Assembly (NCBI RefSeq): GCF_000718095.1
Contig: NZ_JOEI01000005.1
Location: forward strand, 550,010-614,009
Reading direction: 5' to 3'
DNA: 64,000 bases
Source: Streptomyces scopuliridis RB72
GTDB lineage: Bacteria; Actinomycetota; Actinomycetes; Streptomycetales; Streptomycetaceae
The translations under genes were made by a program, and so were the position numbers. The notes beneath the pieces are model-generated. The model saw only the letters and a list, made by a program, of their open reading frames with translations. It was not told the DNA's origin and made no database searches. Positions 9,820 through 18,035 of this stretch are shown here, one piece after another; the stretch's first letter is position 1; every line of letters starts with the position of its first letter.

Positions 9820-9835
9820 TACTCTTCCCCGCATG
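9820..9835 (+). promoter_or_regulatory. Candidate leaderless promoter of the DUF3000 gene
   Basis: TACTCT (9820-9825) fits a TAnnnT -10 and sits 7 bases before the ATG at 9833, so transcription would begin at or next to the start codon. No Shine-Dalgarno is present. The -35 is weak. Confidence 0.4.
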
Positions 9836-10522
9836 GCTGCGGCTCAGGGACAGTTTTCCGATCATTCCAACGGCACCGAGGGAACGGGGGGCGCGGAGGG
9901 GGATTCCGGTCCGGCCACGTTCCGTTCGGCGGTCGAAGCACTGCGAACGGCGCGGCTGCGTCCCGAGATCGAGGTCGACCCGACACCGCCGCCCAAGCGG
10001 CTGGCACCGTACGCGTACGCCCTGGAGGCGGCGGTCGTCGACGGCGACGACGATCTGGCGGACGGCCGGCTCATCCTGCTCCACGACCCGGCCGGACACG
10101 ACGCCTGGCAGGGCACCTTCCGGCTGGTGACACTCGTACGGGCGGAGCTGGAACCGGAGATGGCGGCGGACCCGCTGCTGCCCGAGGTGTGCTGGTCCTG
10201 GCTGACCGGCGCGCTGGAGGCGCGCGGACTGTCGTACGGGGAGGCCAGCGGCACCGTCACCCGCGCCGGGTCGCACTACTTCGGCGGTCTCGCCGAGCGC
10301 AGACCGGCCACCCAGATCGAGATCCGCGCGTCCTGGACCCCGCGCGAGGGCCGGGGCGGGGCGCCCGACGCGGCGGCGCATCTGGCGGCCTGGTGCGATC
10401 TGCTCTGCCAGATCGCGGGGCTGCCGCCCGCCACGACGGGACCGGTCGCGGGCGCAGCGGACCCGGGCGCCGGCGCGGGTGTGGTGTCGCTGCCCCAGCG
10501 GCGCGGGCCGCAGGTGTCCTGA
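9833..10522 (+). CDS. DUF3000 family protein
   Basis: Counting from the ATG at 9833 this is a 229-residue, soluble, Ala/Glu-rich protein ([10 protein letters not shown] at the start) of the actinobacterial DUF3000 family. The frame is open further upstream to 9512, but that stretch runs antisense to hemE and is not conserved. Function is unknown. In Streptomyces it lies between hemE and whiI, and it keeps that place here. It appears to have a leaderless promoter. Confidence 0.8.
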   Translation: MAAAQGQFSDHSNGTEGTGGAEGDSGPATFRSAVEALRTARLRPEIEVDPTPPPKRLAPYAYALEAAVVDGDDDLADGRLILLHDPAGHDAWQGTFRLVTLVRAELEPEMAADPLLPEVCWSWLTGALEARGLSYGEASGTVTRAGSHYFGGLAERRPATQIEIRASWTPREGRGGAPDAAAHLAAWCDLLCQIAGLPPATTGPVAGAADPGAGAGVVSLPQRRGPQVS

Positions 10523-10535
10523 CCACTCTCTCCCC

Positions 10536-10592
10536 CGGGCGCCGCTGATCCGCCGATTCCCTCCCCTCGGGCGCCGCTGATCCGCCGATTCC
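10536..10592. repeat. Two-copy 25-bp direct repeat after the DUF3000 gene
   Basis: A 25-base unit beginning CGGGCGCCGCTGATC occurs at 10536-10560 and again, identical, at 10568-10592, a period of 32. The spacer (CTCCCCT) also resembles the bases before the first copy, so this looks like a recent 32-bp tandem duplication in non-coding DNA. The rest of 10523-10821 holds nothing I can support. Confidence 0.8.
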
Positions 10593-10821
10593 GACGGCCC
10601 CGACGACGCTGACGCCCCCTCACCGCGCTGCCGCGGGTGGGGGCCAGTCGTAGGATGATCGATCACCCGTCCGAATTGCCCGAATTGTTACTCACCAAAT
10701 CGTGATCATTCTCTAAAGGCGGGCGGGATTGCTGCCGAAGAGGTCAATGACCCTTCAAGCACGGATCGCCCCGGCTTCATCCCCAGAGCCGGCCCCGTCC
10801 CGCACCTTCCCAGGAGGCCTG

Positions 10822-11481
10822 GTGTCCGTTCTCCTCGAGCAGCCCGCAAGCCTGGTCGCCTACCGCCCGAACAAGCCGACGGCCATGGTCGTCGTGGCCG
10901 ACCCACGCGTCCGCTCCACCGTCACCCGCCACTTGTGGGCCCTTGGAGTACGTGACGTCATCGAGGCGTCGTCCATCGCGGAGGCCCGCCCCCGCGTCGG
11001 CAACCCGCGCGACATCTGCGTTGCCGACGTCCATCTGCCCGACGGTTCCGGGCTGACCCTGCTGTCCGAGACCCGAGCCGCGGGCTGGCCCAACGGCCTG
11101 GCCCTCTCCGCCGCCGATGACATCGGCGCGGTGCGCAACGCCCTCGCGGGCGGTGTCAAGGGCTATGTCGTCACCGGCACCCGTACGAACATCGGCCACC
11201 CCGGCCGTCCCGGCGCCGCCCCCATCGGCGCCGGGCAGCGGATGCACCGCCGTCCTCCGGGGGCCCCGAGCCACCCGGGCGGCTACCGCGAGCTCTCCGG
11301 CCGTGAGGTCGAGGTGCTCCGGCTGGTCGCCGAAGGCCAGTCCAACAAGGCCATCGGCGTCTCGATGGGCCTGTCCGCACTCACCGTCAAGAGCCATCTC
11401 GCCCGGATCGCGCGCAAGCTCGGCACGGGCGACCGGGCGGGGATGGTCGCCGTGGCCCTCCGTACCGGAATCATCCACTGA
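10822..11481 (+). CDS. whiI: WhiI, atypical response regulator for sporulation
   Basis: The GTG at 10822 with GGAGG five bases upstream gives 219 residues starting VSVLLEQPASL. An N-terminal receiver-like domain (about 20-115) is followed by a LuxR-type helix-turn-helix (ELSGREVEVLRLVAEGQSNK to the C-terminus). The phosphorylation pocket is degenerate: the usual acidic pair is reduced to one Asp (VVVADP, D27), D69 (VADVHLPD) remains, and the conserved Lys is replaced by Thr in GYVVTGT. This is the known picture for S. coelicolor WhiI, a late sporulation regulator thought not to work by ordinary phosphotransfer. No partner kinase is adjacent. The alternative ATG at 10729 would place the good ribosome site inside the gene. 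Confidence 0.93.
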   Translation: MSVLLEQPASLVAYRPNKPTAMVVVADPRVRSTVTRHLWALGVRDVIEASSIAEARPRVGNPRDICVADVHLPDGSGLTLLSETRAAGWPNGLALSAADDIGAVRNALAGGVKGYVVTGTRTNIGHPGRPGAAPIGAGQRMHRRPPGAPSHPGGYRELSGREVEVLRLVAEGQSNKAIGVSMGLSALTVKSHLARIARKLGTGDRAGMVAVALRTGIIH

Positions 11482-11498
11482 CCACTTCTCGCCCCCAC

Positions 11499-11530
11499 CG
11501 CCCGTCGACGGAACGTTCCGTCGACGGGCG
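11499..11530. terminator. Perfect 32-bp palindrome between whiI and rnd
   Basis: Two 16-base arms (CGCCCGTCGACGGAAC and its exact complement) meet with no spacer, 18 bases after the whiI stop. It is most simply the whiI terminator, but it also borders the rnd promoter, so an operator role is possible. Confidence 0.65.
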
Positions 11531-11545
11531 CCTTCCGTTCACGGA

Positions 11546-11558
11546 TACCCTTGACAGG
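11546..11558 (+). promoter_or_regulatory. Candidate leaderless promoter of rnd
   Basis: TACCCT (11546-11551) is a TAnnnT-type -10 placed so that transcription would begin at the GTG start codon at 11558. There is no Shine-Dalgarno. Confidence 0.4.
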
Positions 11559-12856
11559 TGACCGACGCCCAAGAGACCGCAGCAGAGCCAGCACTGCGAA
11601 CCACCGGGGGCCAGGGGCGGCAGCCGCTCATGTCGCTGCCCCCGGACGACGTCGAATCGGCGCCGATCCCCTTGTTGGAGCCCCGCGAGGGCATTCCGCC
11701 GGTGGTCGCCACCGATGAGGCGCTCGCCGAGGTGATCGCGGCCTTCGCCGCGGGCACCGGCCCCGTGGCCGTCGACGCCGAGCGGGCGTCCGGTTACCGG
11801 TACGGCCAGCGCGCCTATCTCGTCCAGCTGCGCCGCGAGGGCGCGGGCACGGCGCTGATCGATCCCGTCGGCTGCCCCGATCTCTCCGGTCTCGGCGAGG
11901 CTCTCGCCGGGACCGAGTGGATCCTGCACGCGGCGACTCAGGATCTCCCCTGCCTGCGCGAAATAGGCATGATGCCCACCCGGCTGTTCGACACGGAACT
12001 GGCAGGCCGGCTGGCGGGCTTTCCCCGGGTCGGCCTCGGCGCGATGGTCGAGAACGTCCTCGGCTACGCCCTGGAGAAGGGCCACTCCGCGGTCGACTGG
12101 TCGACCCGTCCGCTCCCCGAGCCGTGGCTGCGCTACGCCGCGCTCGATGTGGAGCTGCTCGTCGATCTGCGGGACGCGCTGGAGAAGGAGCTGGACCGCC
12201 AGGGCAAGCTGGACTGGGCGCACCAGGAGTTCGACGCGATCGCCTCGGCCCCGCCGGCGCCTCCGCGCAAGGACCCGTGGCGCCGTACGTCGGGGATGCA
12301 CAAGGTGCGCCGCCGCCGTCAGATGGCGGTCGTACGGGAGCTGTGGACCACCCGCGACCGGGTCGCGCAGCGGCGTGATGTCTCCCCCGGCAAGGTGCTG
12401 AGCGACGCCGCGATCATCGAGGCGGCGCTGGCGCTGCCGGTGAACGTGCACGCGCTGACCGCGCTGCCCGGCTTCGGCCACCGGATGGGACGCCGGCAGC
12501 TGGAGCAGTGGCAGGCGGCGGTCGACCGGGCCAGGGCGCTGTCCGACACGGAGCTGCCCCAGCCGGGGCAGCAGATGGCGGGACCGCCGCCGCCGCGCTC
12601 CTGGGCGGACAAGGACCCGGAGGCGGCGGCCCGGCTGTCGGCCGCCCGCGCGGCGGTCTCGGAGCTGGCCGAGCGGCTGAACATGCCGCAGGAGAACCTG
12701 ATCACGCCGGACACGGTGCGCCGGGTCTGCTGGGAGCCGCCGCACGAGCGGACGATCGAGAAGGTGGCGGAGGCGCTGGGCGCGCACGGGGCGCGGGCGT
12801 GGCAGGTGGAACAGGTGGCGCCACTGCTGACGCGTGCGCTGTCGGTGTCGGACTGA
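11558..12856 (+). CDS. rnd: Ribonuclease D
   Basis: A 432-residue 3'-5' exoribonuclease. The DEDDy exonuclease domain shows VAVDAERASGYRYGQ (Asp and Glu metal ligands), HAATQDLPCL (third Asp) and the YAALDVELLVDL motif with the Tyr and last Asp. An HRDC domain follows (about residues 220-300), and a second, weaker HRDC-like region near the C-terminus is typical of actinobacterial RNase D. The enzyme trims structured RNAs such as tRNA precursors. The start is a GTG at 11558 with no Shine-Dalgarno but a well-placed -10, so the message is probably leaderless. Gene order with whiI and fadAB is the one I recall from Streptomyces. Confidence 0.9.
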   Translation: MTDAQETAAEPALRTTGGQGRQPLMSLPPDDVESAPIPLLEPREGIPPVVATDEALAEVIAAFAAGTGPVAVDAERASGYRYGQRAYLVQLRREGAGTALIDPVGCPDLSGLGEALAGTEWILHAATQDLPCLREIGMMPTRLFDTELAGRLAGFPRVGLGAMVENVLGYALEKGHSAVDWSTRPLPEPWLRYAALDVELLVDLRDALEKELDRQGKLDWAHQEFDAIASAPPAPPRKDPWRRTSGMHKVRRRRQMAVVRELWTTRDRVAQRRDVSPGKVLSDAAIIEAALALPVNVHALTALPGFGHRMGRRQLEQWQAAVDRARALSDTELPQPGQQMAGPPPPRSWADKDPEAAARLSAARAAVSELAERLNMPQENLITPDTVRRVCWEPPHERTIEKVAEALGAHGARAWQVEQVAPLLTRALSVSD

Positions 12857-13206
12857 CCGGCCGTGTCGTACTGACGGTGCGCCTCGCCTTCCGGCGGGGG
12901 GGGCGGGGGCGGCCGGCCGGTGGTCCGCCGGGGGCCCGCCTCGGTGGTTCGCGGCGCCTGGGGACGCGCACGCCCGCTGCGGACCCGCCTCGGTGGGTAG
13001 CGACGCCTGGACGCCCCGGGTGACCACGTCCGCCGGCGAGTGAGCCGAAGGGCGCGCCGCTGTCGAAAGGGAGAGCGCACAGAGGCCCCGAGGAACGAGG
13101 GGCCGAGCACGGTCGACCGTCGACGGTGCCCGCGGCCGGAGGCCGCTGATGGACACAGCGAGCGCCCCGGAGGCGAACCGAGCCCTCAAAAAAGAGCGGC
13201 CCGGGC
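12857..13206. other. Non-coding stretch with an imperfect 27-bp repeat
   Basis: I find no gene. A 27-base unit starting CCCGCCTCGGTGG occurs at 12935-12961 and at 12984-13010 with three mismatches (period 49). The rest is GC-rich low-complexity sequence upstream of the fadA promoter. Confidence 0.6.
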
Positions 13207-13235
13207 TGGGCAGCTTGGTTACCCACAAGTAGCAT
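13207..13235 (+). promoter_or_regulatory. Candidate promoter of fadAB
   Basis: TGGGCA (13207-13212) and TAGCAT (13230-13235), 17 bases apart, match a housekeeping -35 and -10. Transcription would start near 13242, about 58 bases before fadA. Confidence 0.5.
13218..13233. promoter_or_regulatory. Candidate fatty-acid regulator operator over the fadA -10
   Basis: GTTACCCACAAGTAGC is a near-palindrome (arms GTTAC and GTAGC) of the GTTAC-N6-GTAAC type bound by TetR-family regulators of fatty-acid genes in actinobacteria. It covers the -10, a position suited to repression. Confidence 0.4.
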
Positions 13236-13299
13236 AGAGGCGGTAGCGCGCCTCAAGCGCGCCCCGCAGTGCCACCCCGCACCCTGGAGGAGAGCCATC

Positions 13300-14520
13300 G
13301 TGCCTCGTACCGTCAGGGATGTCGTCTTCGTCGACGGCGTCCGCACCCCGTTCGGCAAGGCGGGCCCGAAGGGCATGTACCACGAGACCCGTGCCGACGA
13401 TCTCGTCGTGAAGGCGATCCGGGAGCTGTTGCGCCGCAACCCGGACCTCGACCCGGCCCGGATCGACGAGGTCGCCATCGCCGCCACCACCCAGATCGGT
13501 GACCAGGGCCTCACGCTCGGCCGTACCGCGGGGATCCTCGCCGGGCTGCCGCAGTCGGTACCGGGCTACTCGATCGACCGTATGTGCGCGGGCGCGCTGA
13601 CCGCGGTGACCAGCACCGCGGGCTCCATCGCGTTCGGCGCGTACGACATCGTCGTGGCCGGCGGTGTCGAGCACATGGGCCGCCACCCCATGGGCGAGGG
13701 CGTCGACCCGAACCCGCGCTTCGTCTCCGAGAAGCTCGTGGACGACTCCGCGCTCTTCATGGGCATGACGGCCGAGAATCTGCACGACCGCTTCCCGCAG
13801 CTCACCAAGGCGCGCGCCGACGAGTACGCGGTGCGCTCGCAGGAGAAGGCCGCCAAGGCGTACGCCGACGGCACGATCCAGCAGGACCTGGTGCCGATCT
13901 CCATCCGCCGCACCTCCCCCGAGGCGGGGGAGACCGGCTGGGGGCTCGCCACCGCCGACGAGCCGATGCGGCCGGGCACGACGCTGGAGATGCTGGCCGG
14001 GCTGAAGACCCCGTTCCGGCCGCACGGCCGGGTCACCGCGGGCAACGCCGCGGGGCTCAACGACGGCGCCACCGCCTCGCTGATCGCCGCCGAGGACTTC
14101 GCGCGCGAGCAGGGCCTTCCGGTCAGGATGCGGCTGGTCTCGTACGCGTTCGCGGGCGTCGAGCCGGAGGTCATGGGGTACGGGCCGATCCCGTCGACGG
14201 AGAAGGCGCTCGCCAAGGCAGGGCTGTCGATCTCCGACATCGGTCTGTTCGAGATCAACGAGGCCTTCGCCGTACAGGTGCTGGCCTTCCTGGACCACTA
14301 CGGCATCGCGGACGACGACGAGCGCGTCAACCAGTACGGCGGCGCCATCGCGTTCGGCCACCCGCTGGCCTCCTCCGGTGTCCGGCTGATGACGCAGCTG
14401 GCGCGGCAGTTCGAGTCGCACCCGCACGTCCGCTACGGCCTGACCACCATGTGCGTCGGCTTCGGCATGGGCGCGTCGGTCATCTGGGAGAACCCGCACT
14501 TCGACGGAGGCACCAAGTGA
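13300..14520 (+). CDS. fadA: Acetyl-CoA C-acyltransferase (3-ketoacyl-CoA thiolase)
   Basis: A 406-residue thiolase with a GTG start preceded by GGAGGAGA. The acyl-accepting Cys lies in DRMCAGAL (C96), the catalytic His in AFGHPLASSG, and the second Cys in MCVGFGMG near the C-terminus. It performs the last step of beta-oxidation, splitting 3-ketoacyl-CoA with CoA. It forms an operon with fadB, whose GTG start overlaps the fadA stop by four bases, as expected for the trifunctional complex. Biosynthetic acetoacetyl-CoA thiolase is the alternative, but the coupling to fadB argues for degradation. Confidence 0.94.
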   Translation: MPRTVRDVVFVDGVRTPFGKAGPKGMYHETRADDLVVKAIRELLRRNPDLDPARIDEVAIAATTQIGDQGLTLGRTAGILAGLPQSVPGYSIDRMCAGALTAVTSTAGSIAFGAYDIVVAGGVEHMGRHPMGEGVDPNPRFVSEKLVDDSALFMGMTAENLHDRFPQLTKARADEYAVRSQEKAAKAYADGTIQQDLVPISIRRTSPEAGETGWGLATADEPMRPGTTLEMLAGLKTPFRPHGRVTAGNAAGLNDGATASLIAAEDFAREQGLPVRMRLVSYAFAGVEPEVMGYGPIPSTEKALAKAGLSISDIGLFEINEAFAVQVLAFLDHYGIADDDERVNQYGGAIAFGHPLASSGVRLMTQLARQFESHPHVRYGLTTMCVGFGMGASVIWENPHFDGGTK

Positions 14521-16649
14521 GCACCAGCACCGCCGAACTCCTGAAGGGCGCGGCCGAACTGTTCCCCGGCGAGGTCGTCACACAGGCGCACGTACGCCAT
14601 CTCGACCTTCCCGCGGGCGCCGGGCGCTTCGCGCTCATCACGCTGGACAACGGCCTGGACCACACCAAGCCGACCACCTTCGGACCGCAGTCGCTGGCGA
14701 ACCTCAACGCCGCGATCGACCAGGTCGAGAAGGAGGCGTCCGACGGCACGATCGTGGGCGTCGGGATCACCGGCAAGCCGTTCATCTTCGCGGTCGGCGC
14801 CGACCTCAAGGGCGTGGAACTCCTCAAGCGCCACGAGGACGCGCTCGCGATCGGCAAGGGCGGCCACGAGGTCTTCAAGCGGTTCGCCGCGCTGGCCGTG
14901 CCGACCTTCGCGTACTACAACGGCGCGGCGATGGGCGGCGGTGTCGAGGTCGGGCTGCACTGTCAGTACCGCACGGTCTCGGCCGCGCTGCCCGCGTTCT
15001 CGCTGCCCGAGGTCTTCCTCGGTCTCGTCCCCGGCTGGGGCGGCTGCACGCTGCTGCCGAATCTGATCGGCGCGGACCGCGCGGTCTCGGTCGTCATCGA
15101 GAACTCGCTCAACCAGAACAAGCAGCTCAAGGGCGCCCAGGTACATGAACTGGGCATCGCCGACGCGATCTTCGAGGGCGCCGACTTCCTGGAGCGGTCG
15201 CTGATCTGGACCGCGTCCGTGCTGAAGGGCGAACTGACGGTCGTACGGACCGAGGTGGACCGCGGCGAGGCGTGGGACCGCGCGGTGGAGCGCGGCCGGC
15301 AGATCGCCGACTCCAAGGTGCACGGCGCGGCCCCGGCCGCGTACCGCGCGCTGGACATCATCGCCGCCGCCAAGGACGGCGACCTCCAGGCGGGCTTCGA
15401 CGCCGAGGACCAGGCCCTCGCGGACCTGATCATGGGCGGCGAACTGCGCTCCGGCATCTACGCGTTCAATCTCGTGCAGCGGCGCGCCAAGCGGCCCGCC
15501 GGGGCTCCCGACAAGGCGCTGGCGCGGCCGGTCACCAAGGTCGGCGTCGTCGGTGCGGGGCTGATGGCCTCGCAGTTGGCGCTGCTCTTCCTGCGCCGCC
15601 TCGAAGTTCCGGTCGTCCTCACGGACATCGACCAGGAGCGGGTCGACAAGGGCGTCGGTTACGTCCACGGCGAGATCGACAAGCTGCTGCTGAAGTCCCG
15701 TATCAACCAGGACAAGGCCAACCGGCTCAAGGGCCTGGTCTCGGGTGTGCTGGACAAGGCCGAGGGCTTCTCGGACGCGGACTTCATCATCGAGGCCGTC
15801 TTCGAGGAGATGGGCGTCAAGCAGAAGGTGTTCGCGGAGGTCGAGGCGGTCGCCCCGGCGCACGCGATCCTCGCCACCAACACCTCGTCGCTGTCGGTCT
15901 CCGAGATGGCGTCGAAGCTGAAGAACCCCGAGCGGGTCGTCGGCTTCCACTTCTTCAACCCGGTCGCGATCCTGCCGCTGCTGGAGATCGTGCGCGGTGA
16001 GCGGACCGACGACGCGTCGCTGGCCACGGCGTTCGGGGTGGCGAAGAAGCTGAAGAAGAGCGCGGTGCTGGTGAAGGACGCCCCGGCGTTCGTCGTCAAC
16101 CGTATCCTCACCCGCTTCATGGGCGAGATCCAGAACGTCATCGACGAGGGCACTCCGGTGGAGGTGGCGGAGCGCGCCGTCGAGCCGCTGGGGCTGCCGA
16201 TGTCCCCGCTGGTGCTGCTCGAACTGGTCGGGCCTGCCATCGGTCTGCATGTCTCGGAGACCCTGCACGGCGCGTTCCCGGACCGCTTCACGGTCTCCGG
16301 GAACCTCGCGGCGGTCGTCAAGGCGGGCAAGCGCGGCTTCTACGTCTACGACTCCGGAAAGCCTGAGCTGGACCCGGAGGTGGCCGCGCTCCTCCAGCAG
16401 GGGGACGTCGTCCTCACCGAGGAGCAGACGCGCGCCCGGGTGCTGGACGCGGTGGCCCAGGAGATCGGTCTGATGCTGGACGAGGGCGTCGTGGCCGAGG
16501 CCCAGGACATCGACCTCTGTCTGCTCACGGGCGCGGGCTGGCCCTTCCACCTGGGCGGCATCACCCCGTATCTGGACAGGGAAGGCGTCTCGGAGCGGGT
16601 GAACGGCAGGCGGTTCCTGGCGCCGGGCGTGGCGAGCGTCCCCGCGTAG
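14517..16649 (+). CDS. fadB: Beta-oxidation multienzyme: enoyl-CoA hydratase/3-hydroxyacyl-CoA dehydrogenase
   Basis: Starting at GTG 14517 (overlapping fadA as GTGA) gives 710 residues. The N-terminal crotonase domain has both catalytic Glu positions (GGGVEVGL and SLPEVFLGL) and an oxyanion-type AMGGG. The middle NAD-binding domain begins VGVVGAGLMASQLALL near residue 342, and the dehydrogenase motif FHFFNPV precedes the C-terminal helical domain. The protein hydrates enoyl-CoA and oxidises L-3-hydroxyacyl-CoA, passing the product to FadA. The frame is open upstream into fadA, which is an artefact of overlapping reading frames. Confidence 0.94.
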   Translation: MSTSTAELLKGAAELFPGEVVTQAHVRHLDLPAGAGRFALITLDNGLDHTKPTTFGPQSLANLNAAIDQVEKEASDGTIVGVGITGKPFIFAVGADLKGVELLKRHEDALAIGKGGHEVFKRFAALAVPTFAYYNGAAMGGGVEVGLHCQYRTVSAALPAFSLPEVFLGLVPGWGGCTLLPNLIGADRAVSVVIENSLNQNKQLKGAQVHELGIADAIFEGADFLERSLIWTASVLKGELTVVRTEVDRGEAWDRAVERGRQIADSKVHGAAPAAYRALDIIAAAKDGDLQAGFDAEDQALADLIMGGELRSGIYAFNLVQRRAKRPAGAPDKALARPVTKVGVVGAGLMASQLALLFLRRLEVPVVLTDIDQERVDKGVGYVHGEIDKLLLKSRINQDKANRLKGLVSGVLDKAEGFSDADFIIEAVFEEMGVKQKVFAEVEAVAPAHAILATNTSSLSVSEMASKLKNPERVVGFHFFNPVAILPLLEIVRGERTDDASLATAFGVAKKLKKSAVLVKDAPAFVVNRILTRFMGEIQNVIDEGTPVEVAERAVEPLGLPMSPLVLLELVGPAIGLHVSETLHGAFPDRFTVSGNLAAVVKAGKRGFYVYDSGKPELDPEVAALLQQGDVVLTEEQTRARVLDAVAQEIGLMLDEGVVAEAQDIDLCLLTGAGWPFHLGGITPYLDREGVSERVNGRRFLAPGVASVPA

Positions 16650-16670
16650 CGTTCACGGGCGTACGGCGAA

Positions 16671-16706
16671 CGGGCCGGTGCGGAAGGGGACTTCCGTACC
16701 GGCCCG
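16671..16706. terminator. Convergent terminator after fadB
   Basis: A 16-bp stem with one mismatch and a GGGA tetraloop lies 22 bases past the fadB stop and 52 bases before the stop of the facing gene. It can end both transcripts. Confidence 0.75.
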
Positions 16707-16757
16707 GTCCGTTGTGCCGGCCGTGCGTGCCGGTGAGACGTGGCCTGGGGGCGTCAC

Positions 16758-17918
16758 TCAGACCCGGGACCACGCCTCCAGCGCCAGGCCCGGTTCCGCC
16801 TTCTGACGGGCCGTCCGCAGAGCGCCGTCCTCGCCGATCACCGCCAGGATCACCCGCCCCCGGCCGTCCAGCGCCAGCGCGGGCGCGCCGGCGCAGCGCT
16901 CCCCGGTCGGGGTCCAGTGGAGGCCCGCCGCCTCGTTCTCCGTCGGATACGCGGCGATGTGCGGGCGGCCGTCGGTGCCGCGCTGGGCCAGGATCGTGCA
17001 GTCGTGGCCGTCCACGGGCGTACGCAGCAGGGCGAGCGGGCCGGTGCCGGGACCGCCCAGCCGGGCGGGTTCCGTCCCGGGGCGCCAGGCGCGGACGGTG
17101 CCGTCGCCGGCGTCGCGCCAGAAGTGGGTGAGCCGGCCGCCGCCGGTGTTCCAGGCGGTGATCGTGCCGGGCTCGACCCTGGCCTCCGGTTCGTCCTCGG
17201 CGCGCTCCAGCTTCGCGTCGGGTTTCGGGCGCAGCCAGCGGACCACGGTCCCGGCGGCAGGGACGAGGACGTCGATCAGTCCGTGGTCGGTGACGGCGGC
17301 GGCCGTCTCGCCGGTGAGCTCCGTGTCCTCGGCGTTGGCGCCGCCCCAGGGCTGCCAGCGGCCGGTGGGCGACTGGTGCTTGGCCGACAGTCCGCCGTTC
17401 GCGTTGCGGAGGAACAGATGCACCGAGCCGGTGGCGTCCAGGACCGCGGACGGCAGACCGATGTCCGCGGCCTTCTCGCGGTCCTTCCCGTGCGGGTTCC
17501 CCAGCGACTGCCAGTCCCGCAGCGGACGGCCCGTCTGGAACTGGACGGCGTGCACGAGATCGGTGTCGGCGGGCCCGTCGGCGCGCGGACGTTTCCGTAC
17601 CCCCACCAGATGGACGAAGCCCTCGGCGCTCTGAGCGACCGACAGATACGGCAGCAGGCCCCGGGCGGCCAGCGGCTCGGGCCCCGACCAGTCGGGGCCG
17701 CCGGGGCGGGTCTCCGTCCAGCGGAGCACCCCGTCGGCGGTCGGCGCGTACGCCGTGAGCCTGCCGTCCTTGCCGCGCAGCAGCCAGCCGGTGGTCGCGG
17801 GGACGGTGTCGTCCATGGGGGGCGCGGGGGGCGTACGGCGTGGCTTCGCGCCCCGGTCAGGGGCCTGGCTCGCGCTGTCCCCCGACCGCTTCGACGTCCG
17901 TCCGGACCGCGGTGTCAT
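16758..17918 (-). CDS. Uncharacterised protein with beta-propeller (PLL-lectin-like) repeats
   Basis: From the ATG at 17918 the protein has 386 residues. After a basic, disordered N-terminus it shows recurring units of the form strand, short turn, Trp-rich strand: for example LLRGKDGRLTAYAP then VLRWTETRPGGPDW, and VHLFLRNANGGLSAKH then GRWQPWGG. This spacing recalls seven-bladed propellers such as the PLL/tachylectin-type sugar-binding proteins. No signal peptide or membrane segment is seen, so it appears cytoplasmic unless exported by another route. Upstream in-frame extension to 18365 runs antisense to the NYN gene and is rejected. Function is unknown. Confidence 0.6.
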   Translation of the reverse strand: MTPRSGRTSKRSGDSASQAPDRGAKPRRTPPAPPMDDTVPATTGWLLRGKDGRLTAYAPTADGVLRWTETRPGGPDWSGPEPLAARGLLPYLSVAQSAEGFVHLVGVRKRPRADGPADTDLVHAVQFQTGRPLRDWQSLGNPHGKDREKAADIGLPSAVLDATGSVHLFLRNANGGLSAKHQSPTGRWQPWGGANAEDTELTGETAAAVTDHGLIDVLVPAAGTVVRWLRPKPDAKLERAEDEPEARVEPGTITAWNTGGGRLTHFWRDAGDGTVRAWRPGTEPARLGGPGTGPLALLRTPVDGHDCTILAQRGTDGRPHIAAYPTENEAAGLHWTPTGERCAGAPALALDGRGRVILAVIGEDGALRTARQKAEPGLALEAWSRV

Positions 17919-18035
17919 GGCCCACTGCCACCTTCCCGAGCGCGGAAAACCCAGAGTTCGATAGTACTCAGGGGCAGGGGCGGGGGCTCCGGGAGGCCGT
18001 ACGGACCGGCGCTGTGCGAGGCTGCGGCTGTGCTG

